Below, piece after piece: positions 47,318 through 56,298 of a stretch of 64,000 bases of DNA (within the stretch, counting starts at the first letter, position 1; each line of letters begins with the position of its first letter). Both the position numbers and the translations under genes were made by a program. The stretch comes from Lignipirellula cremea (GTDB lineage: Bacteria > Planctomycetota > Planctomycetia > Pirellulales > Pirellulaceae). The DNA is taken from contig NZ_CP036433.1 of the NCBI RefSeq assembly GCF_007751035.1, positions 2,399,001 to 2,463,000 of the forward strand, given 5' to 3'. A model generated the notes under the pieces. That model did not search any database. It had not been told where the DNA came from and worked only from the letters and a program-made list of their open reading frames with translations.

Positions 47318-47632
47318 TTAATTTCACCTCTGGTTCTCGCTCATTGTTTTACCCATTTCGAACTGACCTTTCCATTCAATTCTATCGTAATTTTTCCCTG
47401 CCGCTCTACCGCAATCTCGTTTGAACCTCCGCAGTTAACCGAGCAGCAGCAGTTCAGAGGCTCAATGTTTATCAATCCTACGCATGACCTTCACGAAAAC
47501 CCGCTACATTGTTGTGTTTGTTGAAAACTAATCAAGTCGTGAGCCATTAACTTCGTGCCTCTCGCTTCTGGTTGATAAGAGACGAGTTGGCATCTAATGC
47601 ACTGTTAGCGGTTAAGTACAGGGGACGGGCGA
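47318..47632. other. divergent intergenic region
   Basis: About 315 AT-richer bases between the divergent pseudokinase and GYF_2 genes. No gene or RNA is supported; promoters are presumably here but not identified. Confidence 0.4.
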
Positions 47633-49591
47633 ATGGGACAGGCGTGGTACGCAAAGCGTGGTGACCGGGAGATCGGCCCTGTAGCCCAAGCGACGTTGGA
47701 GAAGTGGGCAGAGTTCGGTCGACTGCGGCCAAGTGACTACGTTCGTCGGCAGAATGAGACCGATTGGCGACCAGCGTCGGAAGCCGTCCAGTTCAAGAGG
47801 CAATCAAGCATTGCGGAAAGCAGCCAGCCCGATCCAAAGTTTTCACCGAGCGACGTTTCATCATCAGCTACTCCGTTCGGCGAGTGGTACGAAGCACGTT
47901 GGCTGTCGAAGCTGCGTTGGTACTTCCAAATAACACTGTGGCTAATCTACGGCTTCGTCTGGATTCCGATCTGGTACGTCGCAACGGCAACTCCATCGGG
48001 CGGCATCAAACGACGCTGGGGATCGTTGTCGATTACTGGAAGAGCTGTTGCGTGCCTGCCGCTTTTGGTTTTCTTTTTCATTGCCGTCGCTTCCATACCG
48101 AATTTCGGACCTAGCCCATCAGATGAAACTTCGCATATGGGTTCAAGCTCAGCAGATATGGAATTTTCGCTGGAACATGGAAATTCACTTGATGGCGTTA
48201 AAGATAAGAGCGAAGTGGATGTAGAGATTGTCGGGCCAGCCGATGATTCAAACTCGAATAGCAAACTTCTAGCGGAGACTTCCGAGTCGGCCACTGAGTT
48301 ACGCTCACCAATTCTCACACTAAATGGGGTATCCGGCAAAGTCAAATTATGTGACACCGGCGAATATCTCGTCAGTGGTCTTGCTGTTTGGCATATACCG
48401 ACCAAGTTAAGAGTTCCAATACCAGACAGCGATAATCACTACAAATGGAGGACGACCGCCTCCACTTCTGATAGCATCGTTTGGTCAATCTCCGTTTCTC
48501 CATCTGGAAAGTATCTTGCCTGCTCCGTTCTTACCTCTACTAAAGTAGATTTGGGTTATACTGCTAGAACCGATGTTTCCACTAGTGCTCGTATATACCG
48601 ACTTGACGGCAATGATCCACCCCAACTACTCCGAGAGACCGAACTAAGCATCCCTGAAGCAGTAATTAGCACAGGAGATTTAGTGACGTCAATGCAGCGG
48701 GGCGGCTGTGGCTGGCATGAAGCGATTTGGAGCGAGGACGAATCGTCAATTTGCTTTGCCTCAGATAGGGTGGCAAACGTGCTCGCCAACTGGCGAGATG
48801 CAGTTTCGCCGTTTGTGATAGCACACCCCAAAGTACTTTCAGGCGAACCAGTGGATTTCGGCTTTGCCTTTTCTGTAAATGGGTTTTGCATTCAAGACGT
48901 TGATATATCCTCAGACGGAGACCAAGTATTACTTGCCTTCCAACTAGGCGATGTACTATTGTGGTCTCCAAAGCAGCCCGCTCGTTCAGAACTTCTCACT
49001 TTTCCTCGGTGTTTAACGAGCTGGGAGTCTCAAAACGTTGAATTCGCTGAAAACGGTAGGGTCGCCGCTACGGTCCTTAGCCAATCAAGTGGCTGGACGG
49101 TCGCAGGAGGTAGACGTAACCATCATACGGCACGTGACTGGATATTCTTGTGGGATACCGATTTGTGGATCCGGAGAGCCGTTGTTGGACCGGAAGAAGG
49201 AGACCCGCCAAATAAGGACTCGTCTCCAAGCTACATTGGTATCCTGCCGGATGGTGCGAAGGTTGTAGTGCGTGCCTCTGGCACTTTGACGATGTTTCAA
49301 GTATTCGATAGTCATTCTGGAGAATTAATTAAGACGATATCTCCAGCCGGCGATTTCCGAAGTTATTGGGATGGCCGATTGGATTCCAACGGGACGCATA
49401 TCATTGCACGCCAAACTGACGGGCCGGTGCAAGTTCTAGACATTGTGTCCGGCAAAGTATCTTATGTAATTTTGAATCAAGAGTATCTTAGTGGAGCGAG
49501 ATATTTCGAAGCTTCCGACAATTCCGAATTCATTGCTATTTCGTATAGAAACGGTGACGTACTTGTATTTAGTACGCTCGCTTCAAGTTAG
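47633..49591 (+). CDS. GYF_2-domain membrane protein with WD40-like propeller
   Basis: 652 residues. N-terminal GYF_2 domain (2-52, WYAKRGDREIGPVAQATL, LRPSDYVRR). Two transmembrane helices (about 90-110, ITLWLIYGFVWIPIWYVAT; about 133-152, AVACLPLLVFFFIAVASI), and an extracytoplasmic beta-propeller of WD40-like blades (SVSPSGKYLACSVL; DISSDGDQVLLAFQLG). Base composition is clearly AT-richer than in the left half of the window. Probably binds a partner on each side of the membrane, but no function is known. Confidence 0.78.
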   Translation: MGQAWYAKRGDREIGPVAQATLEKWAEFGRLRPSDYVRRQNETDWRPASEAVQFKRQSSIAESSQPDPKFSPSDVSSSATPFGEWYEARWLSKLRWYFQITLWLIYGFVWIPIWYVATATPSGGIKRRWGSLSITGRAVACLPLLVFFFIAVASIPNFGPSPSDETSHMGSSSADMEFSLEHGNSLDGVKDKSEVDVEIVGPADDSNSNSKLLAETSESATELRSPILTLNGVSGKVKLCDTGEYLVSGLAVWHIPTKLRVPIPDSDNHYKWRTTASTSDSIVWSISVSPSGKYLACSVLTSTKVDLGYTARTDVSTSARIYRLDGNDPPQLLRETELSIPEAVISTGDLVTSMQRGGCGWHEAIWSEDESSICFASDRVANVLANWRDAVSPFVIAHPKVLSGEPVDFGFAFSVNGFCIQDVDISSDGDQVLLAFQLGDVLLWSPKQPARSELLTFPRCLTSWESQNVEFAENGRVAATVLSQSSGWTVAGGRRNHHTARDWIFLWDTDLWIRRAVVGPEEGDPPNKDSSPSYIGILPDGAKVVVRASGTLTMFQVFDSHSGELIKTISPAGDFRSYWDGRLDSNGTHIIARQTDGPVQVLDIVSGKVSYVILNQEYLSGARYFEASDNSEFIAISYRNGDVLVFSTLASS

Positions 49592-49999
49592 AGTCAATAA
49601 GGCATAATCGAACTAACGCCTGTTTGTTGCTCGTCACACGAACGACACCTGACAAAAGTTTGCTTTGAGTCACCGTGTAACATTTACAGCGAGAGCAATT
49701 TATCGAATCGCACATCAGTCCCAGCAGGAGGGCGACTCTCTCCCCGACGGGGCGTTGAGGGCTTGAGTGGTTCGATTTCATCGTTGAGTGTCCGTGTGAT
49801 TTTGTTCTGACAGCTACTTTAGCTAGAGTCCGCCAGCAAGCCGCTCAAACATCGGTGAAAAACTTGTGAAGATGAGGCTCGCCGTGAGCTATTCGAATTC
49901 CCGCACTCGCTGAACGATGAGGGCGGAATCGGACCGATAATCGACTACGATCTGATCCGAAGTGACATCGAATACCAAAGAGAGTTCTAGCTGCGGAAG
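49592..49999. other. intergenic region
   Basis: About 400 bases without a supported gene, RNA or terminator; short frames here have no ribosome binding site. Confidence 0.4.
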
Positions 50000-50569
50000 A
50001 TGACCCAGGACAAAACTGAACTACATTCGAAGCAAAGAAACCGGAGCACCACCATCAACCGACAGACTGTGGATCAAATCTATAAATGGATCGACTTCGC
50101 CCTCGAACAAAACGAGGTCGCATACCTGACGAGCATTGTGCGAGTTCGCTGGAACAAACGATTCACTCGCCGGATTGGCGATGCCGTCATCGGTTACAAT
50201 CCGCTGCGAGCAAGAATTCGGCTGAGTCCTTTGATCTGGCAGAATGCGTCGGACTCCGAGCGTCGGGAAACCGTCATCCATGAAACATGCCATATTGTCG
50301 CTTGGCACCTGCACGGCACCAAGATCAAGCCGCATGGCGTCGAGTGGCGACAGGCTATGGAGCGATGCGGCGTGGAACCAGCTCGCTGCCACAACATTCC
50401 CTTGATCGGAATCAATCATTTTCACGTGCGAGAATGTCCGAAGGCGAAGCTGGATCGCTGCATCGTCAGCCGCCGAGACTTTGGCTTGATGAAAAAGACC
50501 GACTACACGCTGCATTGCACGCTGTGCGGATTGGCGGTCACCTTGGATCAGATCGAGTGCTTGACCTAG
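50000..50569 (+). CDS. SprT-like zinc metallopeptidase
   Basis: 189 residues, ATG 50000 with GCGGAAG just before. SprT-type active site: VIHETCHIVAWH gives H94-E95-x-x-H98, and the third ligand is in PHGVEWRQAM (His 112), the classical SprT spacing. C-terminal Cys pairs (VRECPK, LHCTLCG) form a likely zinc ribbon. SprT/Spartan proteins cut DNA-protein crosslinks, and SprT-like genes are frequent on mobile elements. The IS4-family element begins 71 bases after the stop and has not disrupted it. Confidence 0.85.
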   Translation: MTQDKTELHSKQRNRSTTINRQTVDQIYKWIDFALEQNEVAYLTSIVRVRWNKRFTRRIGDAVIGYNPLRARIRLSPLIWQNASDSERRETVIHETCHIVAWHLHGTKIKPHGVEWRQAMERCGVEPARCHNIPLIGINHFHVRECPKAKLDRCIVSRRDFGLMKKTDYTLHCTLCGLAVTLDQIECLT

Positions 50570-50640
50570 CCAGCGGCGTGCGAGAATTCGGCGGCGTTTT
50601 TTCCAAATTGGATTCTGCTGAGGCTTTCAGCCCCCACAGC

Positions 50641-52289
50641 GAATGGCACAGTCGTTTTTCTTTCCGGAAATCGGCGCGCAATTTGGTTGTTGGCGGTTGG
50701 CTATTTTTGATAAAATGCGAACTGCCGTGAGGTTGTTCTTGCTATGCGGCCTTCCCGGCGCGATAATTTTGGAAGCCCTTCCTGGCTCGTCTCACTAGCG
50801 AATCCAGGGAGGGCTTTTCTATGTCTGGTATAACCATTCGGCCGGCACAATGCACTTTTAATTTTGGCGATTGTGTTACCGCCTTTCTCACCCAGCCGGG
50901 CTTGCCGTTCGCTTCGATTCTTGCCGCGGAACGTATTCGCCGCGTGTTTGCTCTGCACGGCGGGTTGTTCGGACGAATCTACTCCACCGCAATCGTGCTC
51001 TGGGCGTTTCTGGGCCAGGTCTTGCGCGACGGCAAAGAAGCCAGCTGCCAGTCCGCCGTATCGCGAATCAGCAGCCACTGTCTGCTCACCCGTGGAGTCG
51101 GCGTCGATCCGGACACGCGCGACTATTGCCGCGCCCGGGCCAAACTGCCCGAAGGGGCGCTGCGGCAACTGGCGGGTGAAATTGCCAGCAACAGCGAGCA
51201 GGAAATCGACGCCAAATTCTTGTTCAAGAATCGCCACGCGAAACTGATCGACGGCTCGACGTTCACGATGGCCGACACGCGAGCGAACCAGGAAGCGTAT
51301 CCCCAGCACGCGTCGCAACAGCCGGGCATCGGCTTCCCGATCGCCCGCTTTGTGGTGGTCGTGTCGCTGGCGACCGCGTGCGTGATCGACGCCGCCATCG
51401 CCAGGTTTCAAGGGAAAGAAACAGGCGAAACGGCCTTGCTGCGGCAGTTGCTGCACTGCTTCGCCGCGGGCGACGTCGCCGTGGCCGACCGGTTCTATGG
51501 CAACTACTGGGTGGTCGCCTTCTTGACGTTGCAAGGCGTCGACGTCTGCTTTCGCAAACATCAAAAACGTCATACGGATTTCCGACGCGGACGACGGATA
51601 GGATACAAAGATCATCTCATTACCTGGAGCCGCCCCGATCGGCCCGAATGGATGAGCAAGGAACTCTACGCGCAGATGCCAGAAACAATCCGGTTGCGAG
51701 AAATTCAGTATGTCGTTGAGAGAGCCGGCAGAAAGCAGTCGCCCTTTGTGGTGATCACGACGTTGTTCCAGGAGCAGGGCGAGCAGGAATTCACCTATGA
51801 CGAGATCGCCGATTTCTACGGATTCCGCTGGCAAGCGGAGCTGGATCTGCGATCGATCAAAACGCACATGAACCTGCGTCACCTGCGTTGCAAAACGCCG
51901 GCGATGGTGCATCGGCAGTTCTGGACGACGCTGATCGCTTACAACGCGATCCGGCTGACGGCCTGCTGTAGTGCGACGCTGTCTGGCGTACCTCCGCGCC
52001 GGATCAGCTTCGCCAGGACGTGTGAGTATGTACTGGCCGGCTGGGATCTGCTGTCCGGCGTCGCCTCGATTCCGGCGCACGCCCTACTGCAGTACAGCGA
52101 GGAACGGCTCATGCAAATTGCCCGCTGCCTGGTCGGCAACCGTCCCGGCCGATACGAACCCCGCGTGCTGAAAAAGCGACAAACCAACTATGGCCTCATG
52201 GTCCAGCCAAGAGCCGTCCTGAAAGAAAGACTCGCCCATGGCGATAACTCGTTTGAGACGAAGTGATTAGAAAAACGACTGTGCCATTC
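50641..52289 (+). mobile_element. complete IS4-family insertion sequence (1649 bp)
   Basis: Perfect 21-bp terminal inverted repeats lie at 50641-50661 and 52269-52289 (left end starts GAATGGCACAGTCG). They are flanked by an identical 11-bp direct repeat, GCCCCCACAGC, at 50630-50640 and 52290-52300, the target duplication. One transposase gene fills the element (50821-52266). Intact ends, target duplication and frame suggest a recent insertion. Confidence 0.95.
50821..52266 (+). CDS. IS4-family DDE transposase
   Basis: 481 residues. First catalytic Asp in KLIDGSTFTMAD, second in VAVADRFYGNYW, and the Glu in FYGFRWQAELDLRSIKTH, which matches the Y-(2)-R-(3)-E-(6)-K signature of IS4. The remaining N- and C-terminal regions are full length for the family. 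The gene lies inside the inverted repeats of the IS at 50641-52289. Confidence 0.95.
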   Translation: MSGITIRPAQCTFNFGDCVTAFLTQPGLPFASILAAERIRRVFALHGGLFGRIYSTAIVLWAFLGQVLRDGKEASCQSAVSRISSHCLLTRGVGVDPDTRDYCRARAKLPEGALRQLAGEIASNSEQEIDAKFLFKNRHAKLIDGSTFTMADTRANQEAYPQHASQQPGIGFPIARFVVVVSLATACVIDAAIARFQGKETGETALLRQLLHCFAAGDVAVADRFYGNYWVVAFLTLQGVDVCFRKHQKRHTDFRRGRRIGYKDHLITWSRPDRPEWMSKELYAQMPETIRLREIQYVVERAGRKQSPFVVITTLFQEQGEQEFTYDEIADFYGFRWQAELDLRSIKTHMNLRHLRCKTPAMVHRQFWTTLIAYNAIRLTACCSATLSGVPPRRISFARTCEYVLAGWDLLSGVASIPAHALLQYSEERLMQIARCLVGNRPGRYEPRVLKKRQTNYGLMVQPRAVLKERLAHGDNSFETK

Positions 52290-52411
52290 GCCCCCACAGC
52301 CAAATTTGCGAGTTGCTAGTTATAAGAAATGTAACCAGCGGTACCCGCTCCACCGCCGGGGGTGGGGAACTGGCCTTGGAGGAATTAGCTGGAATTGTTG
52401 GGTTTCAAAAA

Positions 52412-52441
52412 GTGCGACCACTGCCGTTGCAGTGATCGCAC
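52412..52441 (-). terminator. Rho-independent terminator ending the minus-strand module
   Basis: GTGCGACCACTGC (52412-52424) pairs with GCAGTGATCGCAC (52429-52441) with one mismatch, loop of 4; on the minus strand TTTTTGAAA follows. It lies 67 bases after the stop of 52508-52753 and directly abuts a copy of the TYGGACCG motif. Confidence 0.8.
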
Positions 52442-52507
52442 GGTCCAATTGCCAACCAATCGAAAGGCCGCCGAGCGATAGCCCGGCAGCTCTTCATCAC
52501 CAACCCG

Positions 52508-52753
52508 TTACTCTGGCGACCAGCCAAAGTAAAAGCGTGGGCTGGCTTGGAACATCAGGCTGCCCTTGATGCCGTCGCTGCGTCGGCGAGCGGCGATCAG
52601 GGGAGCCATGAAGCCAAGCACTTCGAAGTCCTGTTGAAGCTGCGTTGTATCCCAGACTTGTCCGTGCTTGGCTTCAAGGAACTCTCGGCTTCCCGGTTCG
52701 GCGTTGATCTCATTGACCATCGCACGGCGGATCGATTCGGTGGGGTCGTTCAT
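52508..52753 (-). CDS. small accessory protein, unknown function
   Basis: 81 residues, ATG 52753 with CAGGAGAC 5-12 bases upstream. Contains LEAKHGQVWDTTQLQQDFEV and ends FYFGWSPE. Looks like one of the small conserved proteins of planctomycete and proteobacterial plasmids/ICEs. Preceded by a motif-containing leader and followed by a terminator (52412-52441). Confidence 0.7.
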   Translation of the reverse strand: MNDPTESIRRAMVNEINAEPGSREFLEAKHGQVWDTTQLQQDFEVLGFMAPLIAARRRSDGIKGSLMFQASPRFYFGWSPE

Positions 52754-52807
52754 GATTTGTCTCCTGAAAGGTGAAGATGACTGTTACGGTGTTCGTTGGC
52801 GGTCCAA

Positions 52808-53098
52808 TCAATACTCGTCGGGCAGCAAGAGGCAGGTCGAAGAGCGGTCGGCTTCGGTGATGACCCAGACTTTGGTTCCGTCCTTCAGCAGGTAGCTCGA
52901 TAGAATTCGCCCGCCATCGGCGACCGCTTGCTCGTTGGTCTGTTGATCCTCTTCATCGAGTTCGCCCGGATCGAGGACGATATGCCGCTGGAGCAACTCG
53001 ATTGGCGTTTGGCCGTTGGTTTCCAAGGCGTCAAGTGCTCCCGGCGTGGCGACAACTTGACCGAGCGGAAAACGTGGCTTGTTGTTCGTACTGACCAT
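52808..53098 (-). CDS. plasmid-related accessory protein
   Basis: 96 residues, ATG 53098, AAAGGA upstream. LGQVVATPGALDALETNG at residues 12-29 and SYLLKDGTKVWVITEADRS with LLLPDEY at the end are the pattern of a small protein widespread on plasmids and ICEs (often mis-named in databases). Its role is unknown. The stop codon TGA is immediately followed by a copy of the TTGGACCG motif. Confidence 0.8.
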   Translation of the reverse strand: MVSTNNKPRFPLGQVVATPGALDALETNGQTPIELLQRHIVLDPGELDEEDQQTNEQAVADGGRILSSYLLKDGTKVWVITEADRSSTCLLLPDEY

Positions 53099-53206
53099 GA
53101 CTTGTCCTTTGCGTTGAAGGTCGTTGGTGACGCCTCAGTTCGTCGGTCCGATTCGACGAAACGAAGAGAGCCGAGGCGTCCTTGCCCGGCTCTATTCACG
53201 AACTCT

Positions 53207-53614
53207 TCAGGCGTTTAAATCGTCCCAGCAGAAGTCGGTCGGGTTTACGCCTTCGATGGGCAACCCGTCGCCGTGGTAGGTGCAAGGAAATGGCGTCTTG
53301 CTCCCTTCCTGTCCGTAGATCATCAGGTGATCCAGATCGAGCACCTGGCCACTTGGACCATAATGGCGGTCGTCTTCCGGGTAGTCGCCGAGATTGGCTT
53401 CTTCGACAACAATGTGATGACCGTGCTTCTCGCTGTCCGCCAGTTCGTCGATTGCGTCGGACATGCTGTCGGCTTCGACTATCAGGTAGGTCGAAGAGTA
53501 GCCCAGACCAATTTCGATCAGCCACGTCTTCCCAAACCAGTCACCCGGATTGATGACTGGCATGTCCGTGAGTTCGTGGCCGTGAAACGTTGCGTTCGCA
53601 GTGATCGTCGCCAT
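53207..53614 (-). CDS. accessory protein, unknown function
   Basis: 135 residues from ATG 53614, CAGGAGACACGAAC leader. Acidic: EADSMSDAIDELADSEKHGH in the middle and FCWDDLNA at the end. No family recognised with certainty; it resembles small accessory proteins of conjugative elements. It has its own motif leader (53656-53663). Confidence 0.7.
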   Translation of the reverse strand: MATITANATFHGHELTDMPVINPGDWFGKTWLIEIGLGYSSTYLIVEADSMSDAIDELADSEKHGHHIVVEEANLGDYPEDDRHYGPSGQVLDLDHLMIYGQEGSKTPFPCTYHGDGLPIEGVNPTDFCWDDLNA

Positions 53615-53666
53615 GTTCGTGTCTCCTGTTAGAGGTTGATGACACGAGTACACTGCGGTCCAATCG

Positions 53667-54086
53667 CTACTCCTCAGCGAGTTCTGCTTGAAACGTTTCC
53701 TCGTCTTCGGCATCAAGTTGGCCGAAGAATTCAGCGAGATAAGCCGCCTGGCGACGGGCATCGTCGTCGGTGCAGTTGTCGATCAACTCGCCCCGAAAGA
53801 GCATCCCATTTTCGCCGAGTGCATAGCCGATGATGAAGCGGCCACGGGGCAGACGAAAGATCAGGGCGAGCGATCCCGACCAGTACCGCTCGACGATCTC
53901 GCAGCGACAATCGAGCATCGTCTTGCCGCACCACGTTGATAGCGTGACGCCGTACCGGTTCGACTTCGTGTAACCGGTGATGTTTCGCCCAACGACCGAA
54001 GCACCGAGGGCGGCGAATTCACGGCACTTATGTTTGACGATTCCGATTTCGATTTGTCCTTGACGTTCGCAGCGTGTGTTTGTCAT
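53667..54086 (-). CDS. accessory protein, unknown function
   Basis: 139 residues from ATG 54086, GGAGGAAACGGAC leader. Contains VSLG-like beta segments (YGVTLSTWCGKTMLDCRCE) and an acidic C-terminus (QLDAEDEETFQAELAEE). Not recognised. Motif copy 54129-54136 is 42 bases upstream. Confidence 0.7.
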   Translation of the reverse strand: MTNTRCERQGQIEIGIVKHKCREFAALGASVVGRNITGYTKSNRYGVTLSTWCGKTMLDCRCEIVERYWSGSLALIFRLPRGRFIIGYALGENGMLFRGELIDNCTDDDARRQAAYLAEFFGQLDAEDEETFQAELAEE

Positions 54087-54203
54087 GTCCGTTTCCTCCG
54101 AGTGAAAAACTGGTTTCACGAGGAGAGCCGGTCCAATGGGCTTGTCGAAATGCCGTGGTAGAATATGCCAACGAATTACCCCCAACAAAATGGAGCAACC
54201 CAT

Positions 54204-54839
54204 ATGAGTCTTTCGCAACAGTCACCGATTGATCTTTCGAATCCAGTTGTCGCCAACTTCGGCAAGAACAAGCTCGCCATCAAATGGAAGAAGACTGCAA
54301 AGGGAACCATCGTGAACGATGAGCATGGCGTTCACGTTGAGTTTGAACCGGACGAACGCCAATTCATCAAGCTTGATCAAAAGCAATTTCAGCTTGTGCA
54401 ATTCCATTTCCATCACCCCAGCGAGCATCGTGTCGATGGAGTCCAGCAAACCATGGAGTTGCACGTCGTTCATCAGAACACGGAAGATGGAAGTCGGGCT
54501 GTCATCGGCGTGTTTATCGAGCCAACTTCCAAATCGAAGTTGGTTCCGTCGTTGATCCCTGAACTCAAGCGGTTCCTTGAAGTGAAGGATGGCGAACCTG
54601 ACCCCAACATTTCGACAAACCCGTTGGAATGGTTGCCTGAAGACATGAAGAAGTATTACCGCTATGAAGGCTCGCTGACGACGCCTGAATACGACGAGAA
54701 CGTTAGCTGGGTGGTTCTTCGAGAGCCGTCGAAGCTTTCGAAGAAAGAACTAATGAAGCTCATCCCCTTCCTGCAACACCCGGCCCGTGAAACGTATCCG
54801 TTGAATCGCCGTTTCGTGTTAGCCAACTTCAAGCAGTAG
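54204..54839 (+). CDS. alpha-type carbonic anhydrase
   Basis: 211 residues from ATG 54204 (TGGAG nine bases upstream; ATG 54165 is possible). QSPIDL at the N-terminus, then QFHFHHPSEH with zinc ligands His 68 and His 70, MELHVVH with His 87, and YEGSLTTPEYDENVSWVVL are diagnostic of alpha carbonic anhydrases. No signal peptide, so cytoplasmic, which is unusual for the alpha class in bacteria. It is the only plus-strand gene in the module and lies between two motif copies (54129-54136 and 54840-54847). A TAGAAT sequence just before 54165 may be its -10 element. Confidence 0.92.
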   Translation: MSLSQQSPIDLSNPVVANFGKNKLAIKWKKTAKGTIVNDEHGVHVEFEPDERQFIKLDQKQFQLVQFHFHHPSEHRVDGVQQTMELHVVHQNTEDGSRAVIGVFIEPTSKSKLVPSLIPELKRFLEVKDGEPDPNISTNPLEWLPEDMKKYYRYEGSLTTPEYDENVSWVVLREPSKLSKKELMKLIPFLQHPARETYPLNRRFVLANFKQ

Positions 54840-54853
54840 CGGTCCGAACAGAA

Positions 54854-55168
54854 TCAAAGCGGAATCACTTCGTATTCGACGGACTCGCCTCTTTCGATCC
54901 GCCGAATCGCACCGAGAGCGTCGAGTTCCCGGTCGTGCGTCATCCGGCACAAAGAATTGAGCTTGCTGGTGAAGCTCAGGGCGACCGGATGGTTGAAGAG
55001 TTCGTCACCGCTAACGCCGCTACGGTGCAGGGCGAGTAAATGCCGATGAAAAGCTCCGACAATAGCGACGATATTCACGCCGTCCTGCACGGCGTCCGCA
55101 TCGCTCGCTGCCCGTTGTTGAATTTCGTCCGAACCATTCGCTACCGCCGTTTGTTTTGCTGTCGCCAT
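54854..55168 (-). CDS. accessory protein, unknown function
   Basis: 104 residues; ATG 55168 preferred over 55174 because AAGGAG lies 6 bases upstream. Alpha-helical (IVGAFHRHLLALHRSGVSGD, LNSLCRMTHDRELDALGAI). Not recognised. Motif copy 55213-55220 lies 44 bases upstream, directly after the stop of the recombinase gene. Confidence 0.7.
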   Translation of the reverse strand: MATAKQTAVANGSDEIQQRAASDADAVQDGVNIVAIVGAFHRHLLALHRSGVSGDELFNHPVALSFTSKLNSLCRMTHDRELDALGAIRRIERGESVEYEVIPL

Positions 55169-55220
55169 CGTCATCTCCTTGAAAGTTGAGAGTTGTTGAT
55201 GACGACCGTTGGCGGTCCAA

Positions 55221-56153
55221 CTAAAACGGCAAATAGTTTCCACTGGAATCAGTCGGTCTTGCATGGAGGTATCTTCCGGTTGTCGAAATCGATGAATGGC
55301 CCAAAGTTGCCTGAACCAGATGAATTGGACAGCCACGGTCAAGGGCATGCGAAGCATGGGCGTGGCGGAACCAGTGGCAAGAAACTTCCTTGTCGATGCC
55401 TGCTCGCTCCGACGCCTTCTTCACGATTCGCCAGACGGCGGACTCGTCGAGATGTCCCTTCTTCCGACTGCGGAAAACGGGAGCTTCCGACGAGGCGTCT
55501 TGTTGAAGTTTTTGTAACGCATCCCAGATTGCCTGCGGCATCAGCACGGTGCGGGTCTTTCCGCCCTTACCGAAGACCGTGATTTGTCCCGCTGACTCCC
55601 GTTCCTGTAAATGACGCCACTTGAGTTGGCAGATTTCCGAAACTCGAAAGCCGCCAGCGTACAGTGTCAGCAGGATCGCCCGGTTCCTGGGATTGGGTTC
55701 CAAGCTGATGATTCGCAGCACATCCGTCTCGCCGAGGATGCGGTCCGCCAGTTCATCACGGAACGTCGGCAGCTTCATCGCCGCACCAATATCAAACGTC
55801 CAATAGCCAATGCGATGGCCGAACGCCAGCAGGCTCTTCACTGCCGACAAAGCTCGATGTTGCGACGATTCTTTGAGCGATTCGCCCAGGTGATCGGCGA
55901 AGGATTGGATGTCGAGCAATTTTAACAACCGCAGCGGCTTGGCGACGAACTGCATGAACCGCTCGGCTTCACTGCGGTAGGCTCGCTGCGTGTGCTCGGA
56001 TCGCCCATGCAACCAAAGCTCGATCAGTTGTTCGTCGGAATCGGCTTGCTCGGCGACCGACCCGACCGGCTCGCCGCCAGATTCCGGCGAACGCAAGATA
56101 ATGGCACTTCTCTTGCGTAATTCCGAACACTTTTCGGATCGCTCTTCTGTCAT
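55221..56153 (-). CDS. XerC/D-like tyrosine recombinase
   Basis: 310 residues from ATG 56153. N-terminal core-binding domain (AYRSEAERFMQFV), then catalytic domain with all six residues visible: Arg I in GFRVSEICQL, Lys in VFGKGGKTRTV, HWFRHAHASHA (H-x-x-R), LGHSSISTTGRYLHA (His and Tyr). Distinct from the integrase at the left end, whose catalytic set is less canonical. Could resolve multimers, drive excision or move cassettes within the module. Its stop TAG directly abuts a motif copy. Confidence 0.92.
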   Translation of the reverse strand: MTEERSEKCSELRKRSAIILRSPESGGEPVGSVAEQADSDEQLIELWLHGRSEHTQRAYRSEAERFMQFVAKPLRLLKLLDIQSFADHLGESLKESSQHRALSAVKSLLAFGHRIGYWTFDIGAAMKLPTFRDELADRILGETDVLRIISLEPNPRNRAILLTLYAGGFRVSEICQLKWRHLQERESAGQITVFGKGGKTRTVLMPQAIWDALQKLQQDASSEAPVFRSRKKGHLDESAVWRIVKKASERAGIDKEVSCHWFRHAHASHALDRGCPIHLVQATLGHSSISTTGRYLHARPTDSSGNYLPF

Positions 56154-56298
56154 GTTTCGCACACCTTTCCTTCAACAATCGAACAGACTTCAAACCCACA
56201 TCAAACAGAGATCAAACCGACCTCGCTCAATCCCCAACGCTTTGCCTACACGGTCCGAATCAACCTCGCACGCATTCCCACCGCACATCGGGCGAGAA

